Shown in pieces: positions 15,423 through 21,657 of a DNA stretch of 24,658 nucleotides. This DNA is from Chlamydia trachomatis (lineage in GTDB: Bacteria > Chlamydiota > Chlamydiia > Chlamydiales > JAAKFR01). A program made the position numbers and the translations under genes. The stretch lies in the NCBI GenBank assembly GCA_945861315.1, contig CAMAUB010000001.1, forward strand, positions 1-24,658, given 5' to 3'. Under the pieces are notes generated by a model. It did no database searches. It was not told the DNA's origin and worked only from the letters and a program-made list of their open reading frames with translations. Within the stretch, counting starts at the first letter, position 1, and each line of letters starts with the position of its first letter.

Positions 15423-16104
15423 GTCTAGGTGAAAGAAGTTGCTCTGTATCTGTATTATCTGACTTAATTCTGGAGATTGGGCGTATACTACAATCCCACG
15501 TCCAATTGGCTGCATCGCCTATGCGAAACGCATAACGGTAGTGTTGCATGACAAATTCATGAAGGGGTCTGTTTACCTTTCCGAAGGGATAAATAAATGA
15601 AGTAATGGGTTGATCCAACTTCTCTTCAAGAATTCTCTTAGATTCGATCACTTCTCGATTAAGATCTACGAAGGGGAAAGTTAAATTGCAGTGAGCATAT
15701 GAGTGAGAAGCAATCTGGACAACTCCACTAGAAATCATTTCGCGAATTTCTTCCCACGTGCAAAAGGGAGCTTTTTTTTCAAAAAAACCATCTTGCATTG
15801 CCATAGTATAAGGGATGCATAGTCGCTGCTCAGCACTTGCGTTACTTCTCTCTGTAATATAGCGTACAGGGACTCCAAGAAGAGCGCGCAAGCCATGTTT
15901 TTTTAGCATTGGAAAGATTATATGATAAAAATCAAATGTAGCATCGTCAAAAGTGAGACAAATAGATGTCTTTGCCCGTTTAAGTTGTTCTCCAGGCAGA
16001 ACGTTTGGAAAGCGTTTTAAGTAGTCAAAGTGGTCGTCTAGCGTGCTTTTTAAATTTGCATGCTTCCCTTTTCCAGCGCGATGATACATTAGCGAGAGTA
16101 ACAT
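15367..16104 (-). CDS. NodB-type polysaccharide deacetylase
   Basis: The 245-residue protein belongs to carbohydrate esterase family 4, metal-dependent enzymes that remove N- or O-acetyl groups from sugars. The N terminus LSLMYHRAG is typical. TFDD at 51-54 supplies the catalytic base and a metal-binding Asp; S-H-S-Y-A-H gives the metal-binding H134 and H138; YPFG at 172-175 corresponds to the third motif. No signal peptide is evident, which suggests a cytoplasmic substrate such as a lipid-linked or LPS-type sugar rather than extracellular glycan. The start at 16104 overlaps the upstream glycosyltransferase by 80 nt and has only a weak ribosome-binding site; ATG at 16089 is an alternative. 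The 3' end overlaps sufS on the other strand. Confidence 0.88.
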   Translation of the reverse strand: MLLSLMYHRAGKGKHANLKSTLDDHFDYLKRFPNVLPGEQLKRAKTSICLTFDDATFDFYHIIFPMLKKHGLRALLGVPVRYITERSNASAEQRLCIPYTMAMQDGFFEKKAPFCTWEEIREMISSGVVQIASHSYAHCNLTFPFVDLNREVIESKRILEEKLDQPITSFIYPFGKVNRPLHEFVMQHYRYAFRIGDAANWTWDCSIRPISRIKSDNTDTEQLLSPRLMCFSFLKGICLRLLQRL

Positions 16105-16834
16105 TATTCAATTCTTTTAGTTTTAAATATTTATAAAAAGCTGTTTCCCCATTATAACGGGAGATAATATAGCCTTCAAATCCTCCCAAAAATCCCCTTT
16201 TAAGAAAGTAACATTTAAGAAAGGCTCCTGCACCATGATAAAGGGCTGTGAAAAAAGAGGCACGCTTTTTCCCCACATACTGCTTTGCAAAAAGTGTTGA
16301 ATAGCGTTCCATTTTCACCAAAAAATCAGAAATAGAGGCGTATGAGTAGTGATAAATTGGACTTTTAAGCGCAACAATTTTTAAGTGATCAGTTTTGATC
16401 CCTTCATGAACTTGAACATTTGTAAAGCCGGTTGATTTTCTGTTGTAAAGTCGAATATGGGATTCTGGATACCAGCCACACCACTTGATCCACTTTCCGT
16501 TGAAATAGTTGTGAAAAGTAATGTCATAGATGTACTTAGGATCTAGCTTAAGCTGAGAGATTTCTTTGATAAGTTCCTCAGAGACAATTTCATCAGCATC
16601 AATTGAAAAAATCCAATCGTGTTTAGCAAGTGATGCAGCATGATTATGGGCTGCTCCAAATCCGTTAAAGGGGTGTTGATGAATGGTAACATTTGGAAAA
16701 GATTTTGCAATGATAAGAGAATCGTCTGTTGAGCCAGAGTCATAGATGAGTACTTCATCAAAAGAAGAGAGAGCAACAAGAACCTCTTTTAAAAGCCTCA
16801 CCCCATTATTATTTATAATTGTTACACTTATCAT
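16025..16834 (-). CDS. GT2 family glycosyltransferase (LPS core WaaE/LgtF-like)
   Basis: The 269-residue protein is an inverting GT-A glycosyltransferase. It shows VTIINNNG at the N terminus, D-E-V-L-I-Y-D-S-G-S-T-D-D-S around 26-39 for nucleotide-sugar binding, and a DADE metal motif at 79-82. It also has R-L-Y-N-R, Y-H-Y-S-Y and the C-terminal RGFLGGFEGYIISRYNGETA pattern seen in LPS core glucosyltransferases of the WaaE/KdtX type. Family knowledge suggests transfer of a hexose to the inner core of LPS; donor and acceptor are not determined by sequence. It overlaps the downstream deacetylase by 80 nt and so forms a two-gene unit. The start is only 11 nt after the T-run of an intrinsic terminator. 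A TATAAT lies 5 nt upstream of the ATG, but with no -35. Confidence 0.87.
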   Translation of the reverse strand: MISVTIINNNGVRLLKEVLVALSSFDEVLIYDSGSTDDSLIIAKSFPNVTIHQHPFNGFGAAHNHAASLAKHDWIFSIDADEIVSEELIKEISQLKLDPKYIYDITFHNYFNGKWIKWCGWYPESHIRLYNRKSTGFTNVQVHEGIKTDHLKIVALKSPIYHYSYASISDFLVKMERYSTLFAKQYVGKKRASFFTALYHGAGAFLKCYFLKRGFLGGFEGYIISRYNGETAFYKYLKLKELNNVTLANVSSRWKREACKFKKHARRPL

Positions 16835-16844
16835 AATTAATTAT

Positions 16845-16871
16845 AAAAAGCCCCCGCCATAAGGCGGGGGC
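16845..16871 (-). terminator. Strong intrinsic terminator (minus strand)
   Basis: A perfect 9-bp GC-rich stem, GCCCCCGCC (16850-16858) and GGCGGGGGC (16863-16871), with a 4-nt loop. In the minus-strand RNA it is followed directly by five U residues (16849-16845). In the plus direction only a weak AATTTT follows. It ends the small-ORF unit on its right and insulates the glycosyltransferase from it. Confidence 0.9.
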
Positions 16872-16888
16872 AATTTTGCACAGAAAGT

Positions 16889-17038
16889 TTATGGGGAAAC
16901 AGTGATGCTTCCGGTGATTACAAAAACCTCATCTTTTTGATGGGGTCTATCGTAATCTGAAGAGTGCTCTTCATCATAAATTACTAGCTCTTCTTCGTGA
17001 CTTCCGGCTTCTATTGTTAGCAAGTTGTTATTTTTCAA
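16889..17038 (-). CDS. Small protein of 49 residues, unknown function
   Basis: A short ORF with its own signals: TAGGAGA placed 7 nt before a TTG start (17036-17038), and a stop codon 17 nt before a strong intrinsic terminator. The product is acidic and soluble, with no signal peptide, membrane segment or cysteine. The middle is rich in Glu, Asp and His (H-E-E-E-L-V-I-Y-D-E-E-H), and the end reads R-P-H-Q-K-D-E-V-F-V-I-T-G-S-I-T-V. That end faintly resembles the H-x-x-x-E-(x)5-G half of a cupin motif, but it is far too short to be a cupin, so this could be a remnant or a coincidence. I recognise no family. It follows three even smaller ORFs in a structured leader. Confidence 0.45.
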   Translation of the reverse strand: MKNNNLLTIEAGSHEEELVIYDEEHSSDYDRPHQKDEVFVITGSITVSP

Positions 17039-17060
17039 CGCTAAATCTCCTAAATCCAAA

Positions 17061-17090
17061 CTCGTTTAAGGGAGATTAGCCTTTAACGAG
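17061..17090 (-). other. Hairpin in the leader of the small-ORF unit
   Basis: Arms 17061-17071 (CTCGTTTAAGG) and 17080-17090 (CCTTTAACGAG) pair over 11 positions with one mismatch and an 8-nt loop. A 6-residue ORF (17076-17096, ATG to TAA) runs through the hairpin. It lies between the 15-residue leader ORF and the ribosome-binding site of the 49-residue ORF, the position expected of an attenuator-like or translation-control structure. Confidence 0.5.
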
Positions 17091-17099
17091 CTCCATTTT

Positions 17100-17147
17100 C
17101 TAAGTAATTCCGGCCCAATTCTTTGTGGCTTTGAGCAGCAAATCCAC
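17100..17147 (-). CDS. Possible leader peptide of 15 residues
   Basis: GTG at 17145-17147 is preceded, with ideal 6-nt spacing, by AAGGAGG (17154-17160), the strongest Shine-Dalgarno in the window. The ORF encodes only 15 residues (beginning V-D-L-L-L-K-A-T-K-N-W) before TAG. A further 19-codon frame (17159-17218, ATG) ends so that its TAA overlaps this Shine-Dalgarno, which would couple the two. The alternative is that the Shine-Dalgarno serves GTG at 17151-17153 in another frame (23 codons), but it would touch that start. Translation is unproven. Confidence 0.35.
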   Translation of the reverse strand: MDLLLKATKNWAGIT

Positions 17148-17206
17148 TGTTCACCTCCTTAAATGCCCCAGGTCATCAACCCGACATCCACGACGAATAG
17201 GGGAGC

Positions 17207-17229
17207 GACTGAAATCATTAATTTCAGTC
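17207..17229. repeat. 9-bp inverted repeat at the 5' end of the small-ORF unit
   Basis: GACTGAAAT (17207-17215), CATTA, ATTTCAGTC (17221-17229) is a perfect inverted repeat. The predicted minus-strand start site (about 17230) is directly beside it, so it would form a 5'-terminal stem-loop in the RNA or serve as an operator. The ATG of the 19-codon frame (17216-17218) would be in its loop. Confidence 0.5.
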
Positions 17230-17236
17230 AATTTCA

Positions 17237-17266
17237 TGTATAACATGCACTAATATACTCATTCAA
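17237..17266 (-). promoter_or_regulatory. Candidate promoter of the small-ORF unit
   Basis: On the minus strand TTGAAT (17261-17266) and TATACA (17237-17242) are 18 nt apart. The expected start is near 17230. With the terminator at 16845-16871 this would define an RNA of about 385 nt. The -35 lies inside one arm of the 15-bp inverted repeat at 17254-17300. Confidence 0.4.
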
Positions 17267-17300
17267 GCCCAAATTCTTATTTTGAGCTTGAATGAGTATA
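17254..17300. repeat. Perfect 15-bp inverted repeat downstream of the helical-repeat gene
   Basis: TATACTCATTCAAGC (17254-17268) and its exact reverse complement (17286-17300) flank a 17-nt AT-rich loop. It begins 15 nt after the stop of the minus-strand gene ending at 17315. No U-tract follows in either direction, so it is not a classic terminator; it may act as a 3'-end stabilising hairpin or mark an inserted element. No target duplication is obvious. Confidence 0.7.
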
Positions 17301-17314
17301 AATTGAAGCAAGGA

Positions 17315-17947
17315 CTATGCCGACTTCAAATAGGTCTCTAAGTTGACGGAACCTTCTTGAAAGAGGGGGGCGATTGAGTCGTAAGAAGCCATTTTTTTAA
17401 GCCGCTTATAGTACGCCTCTTTATCTTCACTCACCTTGTCGCATAGGAAAATAAGTCGTAGTAAATTAAAGGCGTGCAGTTGCTCAAATTCACCTCGAGC
17501 TAACTCTTCCTCTAACTGAACAGAATGCTTGTAGGCTTGTTCAAATTTTTTTTCAGAAATTTCTAAAGAGACATCAGAATAGGTCACATAAGGGGAAGGG
17601 AGAGAGTTGCGCGCACGCTTCAAGGAAGAGTTTGCATAAAGGAGAGCTTTTTCTGGTTGATTTTGAACATAACAGCAATGAGAGAGCATTGTCGCGTATT
17701 TAGAGCTTAATTCTGGATGCTTTTTTACAACACGTTCAGCCTCGTCTAATGACTCAAGTGCAATAGGATTTCCCATACGGTAAGACTCAAATATCTGATT
17801 TACAATCAGATAGTCTTGTTTTGTGTTGCCGCTCTTTTTTAGAAAAAGGCGTTCAGACCAGATTCCCACACACGCTAGTATCAGTACTGCGTAGAACGCT
17901 TTTTTCCAATATTTTTTTAGATACTCAAGATACTTGTTTTCTTCCAT
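17315..17947 (-). CDS. Membrane-anchored helical-repeat (TPR-like) protein
   Basis: The 210-residue protein has a short basic cytoplasmic tail, one membrane segment (about 17-32, AFYAVLILACVGIW) and a soluble helical region with loose TPR character (A-T-M-L-S-H-C-C-Y-V-Q-N-Q-P-E-K-A-L-L-Y-A-N-S-S-L around 85-110). The topology, an N-terminal anchor with repeats facing the periplasm, resembles YfgM-type chaperone partners, but the sequence match is only architectural and I assign no function. The start has no Shine-Dalgarno; a good promoter gives an mRNA leader of only about 5 nt. It is divergent from the heptosyltransferase-like gene. Confidence 0.75.
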   Translation of the reverse strand: MEENKYLEYLKKYWKKAFYAVLILACVGIWSERLFLKKSGNTKQDYLIVNQIFESYRMGNPIALESLDEAERVVKKHPELSSKYATMLSHCCYVQNQPEKALLYANSSLKRARNSLPSPYVTYSDVSLEISEKKFEQAYKHSVQLEEELARGEFEQLHAFNLLRLIFLCDKVSEDKEAYYKRLKKMASYDSIAPLFQEGSVNLETYLKSA

Positions 17948-17962
17948 AGGATTTGATAGATT
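17934..17962 (+). promoter_or_regulatory. Candidate promoter of the heptosyltransferase-like gene
   Basis: TTGTTT (17934-17939) and TAGATT (17957-17962) are 17 nt apart, with a predicted start near 17969 and a leader of about 18 nt. It interleaves with the opposite-strand promoter at 17960-17988. No Shine-Dalgarno is seen before the ATG at 17988. Confidence 0.4.
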
Positions 17963-17988
17963 CTACCCGTTTAACCCCCCTTTGTAAA
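17960..17988 (-). promoter_or_regulatory. Sigma-70-type promoter of the membrane-anchored helical-repeat gene
   Basis: On the minus strand TTTACA (17983-17988) and TAGAAT (17960-17965) are separated by 17 nt. The expected start, about 17953, is only 5-6 nt before the ATG at 17947. The -35 overlaps the first base of the divergent gene. Confidence 0.6.
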
Positions 17989-19016
17989 TGAAAAAAATTG
18001 CTATCATTCGCCGAAATGGTCTAGGAGATCTTTTATGCACTCTTCCCCTAATCAACTATCTTCAAAAGCAGCAGAGTGATATCACTCTTTTTATTGATGA
18101 GAGAAATTCTTCTTTGCTTCCCTATCTACCCCCTTTAGGAAAAGTTGTCATCCTTCCAGTTTCTGGAAATAAATATGTTAACCATATCAAAGCAGCATTG
18201 CGACATCGGTGGACAGGATTTGATCTCGCTCTTTCAGCTAAGACCTCTCCAATGAAATTGGTCAATGTATTTTTGTTTGCTCTTGGGGCGAAGAAAAGGA
18301 TAGCATATGTTAATAAAGAGTGGCATAGCCGTTTTATTAACGCTCCTATTTTATTTAATCACAAAGAGTCAAAGAGAAAACATCAAGCTCTTAAAGTACT
18401 ACAAATGGTCGCTCCAGATCTCTTAGAGGTTCCAAAAGAGTTTTATCCTAAAGTTATTGTTCCACAAAATGTGATGGAGCGCCACTTTGATCTTATACCC
18501 AAAAACTTGCCTATCCTTCTTCTTTCAGCTTCTACAACGCGTTCGTCTAATCGCTTTGATGAGGCGCGCTATGCCGCAATTGTTAACCAGCTTTACAAAG
18601 AATATGGACCTTTTCATGTGATTGTTTTGGGTCAACCTAAAGATTCATTAAGAGCGCAAGCGCTTGTTTCAGAACTCAGGATGCCCTACCTTTTGCATTT
18701 TCCTCGTAATTTTGAAGAATTTATGGTACTTATGAAAGCAAGTGACCTATTTTTTGTAGGTGATGGAGGGATTGGACATGTTTCAGCTGCTTTGGGTAAA
18801 AAAGGCGTTGTTCTTTTTGGAGAAACAAATCCTGTTGAGTGGGCGCCTTTAGGTGAAGGTGTCTCTACACTCTATGATCCTATTCATGTAAATCGTATTA
18901 AGGATGAGAAACTTCTGGTTATATTAAGGTCAAAGCTACAAGAGGTCATTAATGGAAGAGAAAATCATAGAGATTCCAATAGACTCAATTCGAGTCAGCC
19001 CATTTCAACCACGTAG
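17988..19016 (+). CDS. GT9 family glycosyltransferase (ADP-heptose:LPS heptosyltransferase-like)
   Basis: The 342-residue protein has the GT-B fold signatures of LPS heptosyltransferases. The N-terminal IIRRNGLGDLLCTLPLI is the Rossmann-type acceptor-domain start, with the G-D pair after the first strand. The C-terminal nucleotide-sugar motif is GDGGIGHVSAALGKKGVVLF followed by G-E-T-N-P-V-E-W-A-P-L-G (about 255-286). Family members add heptose to the LPS inner core from ADP-heptose; other GT9 donors are known, and classic Chlamydia LPS lacks heptose, so the real donor is open. No signal peptide or membrane helix is seen. The last 65 nt overlap parB. Confidence 0.88.
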   Translation: MKKIAIIRRNGLGDLLCTLPLINYLQKQQSDITLFIDERNSSLLPYLPPLGKVVILPVSGNKYVNHIKAALRHRWTGFDLALSAKTSPMKLVNVFLFALGAKKRIAYVNKEWHSRFINAPILFNHKESKRKHQALKVLQMVAPDLLEVPKEFYPKVIVPQNVMERHFDLIPKNLPILLLSASTTRSSNRFDEARYAAIVNQLYKEYGPFHVIVLGQPKDSLRAQALVSELRMPYLLHFPRNFEEFMVLMKASDLFFVGDGGIGHVSAALGKKGVVLFGETNPVEWAPLGEGVSTLYDPIHVNRIKDEKLLVILRSKLQEVINGRENHRDSNRLNSSQPISTT

Positions 19017-19734
19017 AACATTTTCAGAAGAGGAACTTTCAGAACTTGGAGCTTCAATCAATGCTGTTGGGTTGATTCACCCTCCAGTTGTGCGTGCCAT
19101 AAAAAATAAAGAGAAGATTCTCTATTATGAATTAATAGCTGGAGAGAGAAGGTGGCGCGCTTGTAAAAAAATGGGCTTTTCTACAATCAAAGTCATTTCT
19201 AGAGATTTAGAAGATGAGCATGCTGCAAAAGCTACCCTTATTGAAAATGTTCAGCGCGTTGATCTAGATCCAATTGAGCTAGCGCACGCCTTTAAGAAGT
19301 TAATTGAAGTCTTTCGCATGACTCAAGAAGAGCTTGCTGATCGCGTAGGTAAAAAACGATCAACGGTTGCCAATTATCTTCGTCTCTTAACTTTGCCAGA
19401 AAACCTTCAGAAGTCTCTTTCAAAAGGGGAGATGACAATGGGGCATGCAAAAGCGATTTTATCTCTTGAAAGCGGTCAGCTACAACGGATGTTGCATACA
19501 CTTATCTTGGATAAGCAACTCACTGTACGAGCGGCTGAAAAAGAGAGTCGAAAACTCTCAGCTAAACCAAGAAAAGATACTCATGTCTCCGATCTTGAAA
19601 AGAGTTTAGAAGAGGAGCTTGGAACAAAAGTGGAAATCTCTCACCGCAAAGATGGCTCAGGGATGATTTCACTTCATTACTACAATTTAGATGACTTAGA
19701 ACATCTCACAACAAAATTATCATTCCGGATTTAA
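18952..19734 (+). CDS. parB: Chromosome-partitioning protein ParB
   Basis: ParB loads at parS sites near the origin, slides on DNA as a CTP-dependent clamp and works with ParA/SMC in chromosome segregation. The 260-residue protein has the N-terminal CTP-binding ParB/Srx domain (I-P-I-D-S-I-R-V-S-P-F-Q-P-R-R; ELIAGERRWRA with the GERRWR motif near 64-69). L-I-E-N-V-Q-R-V-D-L-D-P-I-E follows as ENxxR motif. The helix-turn-helix TQEELADRVGKKRSTVANYL (about 124-143) and the C-terminal dimerisation region complete it. The start is inside the preceding gene with AGAGG upstream. No parA is adjacent, as I recall for Chlamydia (CT688). No convincing parS was found in the window. Confidence 0.95.
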   Translation: MEEKIIEIPIDSIRVSPFQPRRTFSEEELSELGASINAVGLIHPPVVRAIKNKEKILYYELIAGERRWRACKKMGFSTIKVISRDLEDEHAAKATLIENVQRVDLDPIELAHAFKKLIEVFRMTQEELADRVGKKRSTVANYLRLLTLPENLQKSLSKGEMTMGHAKAILSLESGQLQRMLHTLILDKQLTVRAAEKESRKLSAKPRKDTHVSDLEKSLEEELGTKVEISHRKDGSGMISLHYYNLDDLEHLTTKLSFRI

Positions 19735-19829
19735 TCGACTATATGGGGTTGTTTACGATCGTTCAAGCCCGGGGCTTTGACGCAGCCGAAATTCCGACTT
19801 TTCAAGTTGTTTGGGTATATGCAAGAGGT

Positions 19830-20630
19830 CTATTTTCTAGGATGAGAACGGGGAAGAGAGGAGAGAAGTTTTTGTGTGTAGCTGTGTTTGGGATCTTCGA
19901 AGATCGCGCAAGTTACCCCCTCTTCAACGATTTTCCCTTGGTACATTACAAGGATGCGGTCGCAAAGAGCTCGCACAACAGATAAGTCGTGAGAAATAAA
20001 TAAGTAGCTAAGCTTGAGCTGCTCTTTCAAATCGTAGAGAAGGTTGAGGATTTGAGCTTGAACTGAGAGGTCGAGGGCAGAAACTGCTTCGTCACAAATG
20101 ATAAGCCGAGGTGAGAGAGCGATCGCTCTTCCAATTGAAATCCGTTGTTGTTGTCCTCCTGAAAACTGATGGGGATAGTGATTCAGGATTCGATCAGGCA
20201 TGCCAATTTTTTTGAGTATAGAGAGAACTTGATCAATTTGTTCAGCACGTGTTTTGACACGCTTGTGATATAAAAGAGCTTCTCCAATATTTTCTAAAAC
20301 CGTCTTACGTGGATTGAGAGAGGCCAAAGGGTCTTGAAAAACCATCTGTACTTTTTGACGCATTTTGCGCAGTTGCCCACCACGCAAGGAGAGAAAATTC
20401 TCTCCTAGAAATTCAACTTCTCCCTCTGTTGGCTCTATGAGTCGTATTGCTGCTTGTGCGGCAGTACTTTTTCCACACCCCGATTCTCCAACAAGGCCAA
20501 CAATTTCTTGTTCTCTAATTGAAAAAGAAATGCCGTCAACAGCTTTCACGTCATCGACATGGCGTCGCAAGATACCTTTTTTAATTGGAAAATATTTCTT
20601 GAGATTTTTAACTTTCAGCATCGTTGTCAT
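19830..20630 (-). CDS. dppF: Dipeptide/oligopeptide ABC transporter ATPase DppF
   Basis: DppF is one of two ATPases that power a peptide importer. The 266-residue protein has Walker A GESGCGKS at 48-55, the QDPLASLNPR Q-loop stretch characteristic of OppF/DppF, signature FSGGQQQRISIGRA, Walker B R-L-I-I-C-D-E-A-V-S-A-L-D, and the switch histidine in F-I-S-H-D. The start is taken at 20630 (ATG with GGAAA just upstream, 23-nt overlap with dppD); the frame is open 78 nt further upstream and ATG at 20621 is another candidate. The usual C-terminal oligo_HPY extension is mostly missing (the protein stops soon after HSYTQKLLSSLP), making it shorter than E. coli DppF (334). It is converging with parB across a 95-nt gap with no clear terminator. 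Confidence 0.93.
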   Translation of the reverse strand: MTTMLKVKNLKKYFPIKKGILRRHVDDVKAVDGISFSIREQEIVGLVGESGCGKSTAAQAAIRLIEPTEGEVEFLGENFLSLRGGQLRKMRQKVQMVFQDPLASLNPRKTVLENIGEALLYHKRVKTRAEQIDQVLSILKKIGMPDRILNHYPHQFSGGQQQRISIGRAIALSPRLIICDEAVSALDLSVQAQILNLLYDLKEQLKLSYLFISHDLSVVRALCDRILVMYQGKIVEEGVTCAIFEDPKHSYTQKLLSSLPRSHPRK

Positions 20631-21615
20631 CAAGTTTCCATTGTAGGTGTTCATCAAAAAGCAAGCAACGTGCGTGATGGTTTTTTTGGGGAAGGGGAAA
20701 AAGATCAATCAAATCTTGTTTGCATAAAGGCATGACATAAGGGCAGCGAGGATGGAAATGGCATCCTTTTGGAAGCGCTGTGATACGAGGCACGCTACCT
20801 GCTATTGTAGGAAGTTTGCACTCAGAAATGGGGCGCTTTGGGCGTGAGGCAAAAAGAGCTTGTGTATATGGATGCGAAGGATGTTCAAAAAGATGGGAAA
20901 CCGGAGCTTCTTCAATTTTTTGTCCAGCATACATCACAACGACATCATCCGCAATTTCAGCAACAACACCCATGTCATGAGTAATGAGCAAGGTTGCCAT
21001 ACCTCTCTTTTTTTGAATTCCCTTTAAAAGTTCTATGATTTGTTTTTGAATTGTGACATCAAGAGCCGTAGTTGGTTCATCAGCAATAAGAATATCGGGT
21101 TGACAAAGTAGCGCCATTGCGATCATCACTCGCTGCAACATTCCTCCAGAGAGCTGATGAGGGTACTCTTTTAGTAGACGCTCTGGTTTTATAAGCTGAA
21201 CTTCTTCTAATCCTTGGATCACTCTCTCTTTTGCTAGGGTGGGTGCAAGATTAAGATGGTTAAAGCACACTTCCATCAATTGATCACCAATTGTGTAAAC
21301 GGGATTGAGCGAAGAGCGTGGATCTTGGAAAATCATAGCGATCTGACGCCCTCTAATTCGCCTTAATTCACCCGGATTTAGCTTAAGCAGATCGATCCCC
21401 TTATAAAGGACCTCCCCTTCGATGGAAAAAAGAGGGGGTTTTGGAACAATTCCGAGCAATGAGAGTGCCGTCATTGACTTTCCACATCCTGTCTCTCCAA
21501 CAAGAGCCAGTGTTTTTCCCGCTTCGAGTTTAAAGCTTAAGTCATGGATGACTTTGTAAACTTTTCCTTCTAATTTCAGGCGGGTTGTAAGATTCCTAAC
21601 CTCAAGCTGTGCCAT
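20608..21615 (-). CDS. dppD: Dipeptide/oligopeptide ABC transporter ATPase DppD
   Basis: DppD is the second ATPase of the peptide importer. The 335-residue protein has Walker A GETGCGKS at 40-47, Q-loop IFQDPRSSLNPV (95-106), signature LSGGM at 155-159, Walker B I-L-I-A-D-E (175-180) with PTTALDVT, and I-T-H-D. The full oligo_HPY C-terminal region is present (F-H-P-R-C-P-Y-V-M-P-L-C). Peptide-binding and permease genes are not adjacent, but a DppC/OppC-type permease lies 2 kb away on the same strand. The start has no Shine-Dalgarno; a weak -10-like TAAAGT (21624-21629) ends 8 nt upstream of the ATG and overlaps the divergent promoter of the PhoU-like gene. Confidence 0.95.
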   Translation of the reverse strand: MAQLEVRNLTTRLKLEGKVYKVIHDLSFKLEAGKTLALVGETGCGKSMTALSLLGIVPKPPLFSIEGEVLYKGIDLLKLNPGELRRIRGRQIAMIFQDPRSSLNPVYTIGDQLMEVCFNHLNLAPTLAKERVIQGLEEVQLIKPERLLKEYPHQLSGGMLQRVMIAMALLCQPDILIADEPTTALDVTIQKQIIELLKGIQKKRGMATLLITHDMGVVAEIADDVVVMYAGQKIEEAPVSHLFEHPSHPYTQALFASRPKRPISECKLPTIAGSVPRITALPKGCHFHPRCPYVMPLCKQDLIDLFPLPQKNHHARCLLFDEHLQWKLDDNDAES

Positions 21616-21620
21616 GTTTC

Positions 21621-21649
21621 TTTACTTTAACCTGTTTAGCCATTATTAT
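21621..21649 (+). promoter_or_regulatory. Sigma-70-type promoter of the PhoU-like/pit operon
   Basis: TTTACT (21621-21626) and TATTAT (21644-21649) are separated by 17 nt. The -10 ends 8 nt before the ATG at 21658, predicting a leaderless mRNA, and no Shine-Dalgarno is present. No Pho-box-like direct repeat was recognised. Confidence 0.65.
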
Positions 21650-21657
21650 CTCTTATT

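Noticed and set aside
16840..16845. TATAAT as a promoter for the GT2 gene
   Set aside because: The hexamer is perfect but is formed by the terminator T-run, lies only 5 nt from the ATG and has GC-rich terminator stem where the -35 should be; not strong enough to list as a promoter.
16850..17230. tmRNA, RNase P RNA, SRP RNA or 6S RNA in the gene-poor stretch
   Set aside because: I looked for tRNA-like ends, the TTCGA T-loop, the GAGGAAAGTCC core of RNase P and the SRP tip motif on both strands and found none.
19749..19766. Possible parS site near parB (around the ACGATCGT palindrome)
   Set aside because: Only the central 8 bp are symmetric; the flanks do not match the TGTTTCACGTGAAACA-type consensus.
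19764..19776. GC-rich palindrome AAGCCCGGGGCTT as a terminator between parB and dppF
   Set aside because: The centre leaves too small a loop for the full stem, and no U-tract follows on either strand.
19743..19985. 80-codon plus-strand frame after parB
   Set aside because: Most of it lies opposite the certain C-terminal part of DppF, there is no ribosome-binding site, and the sequence shows no family features.
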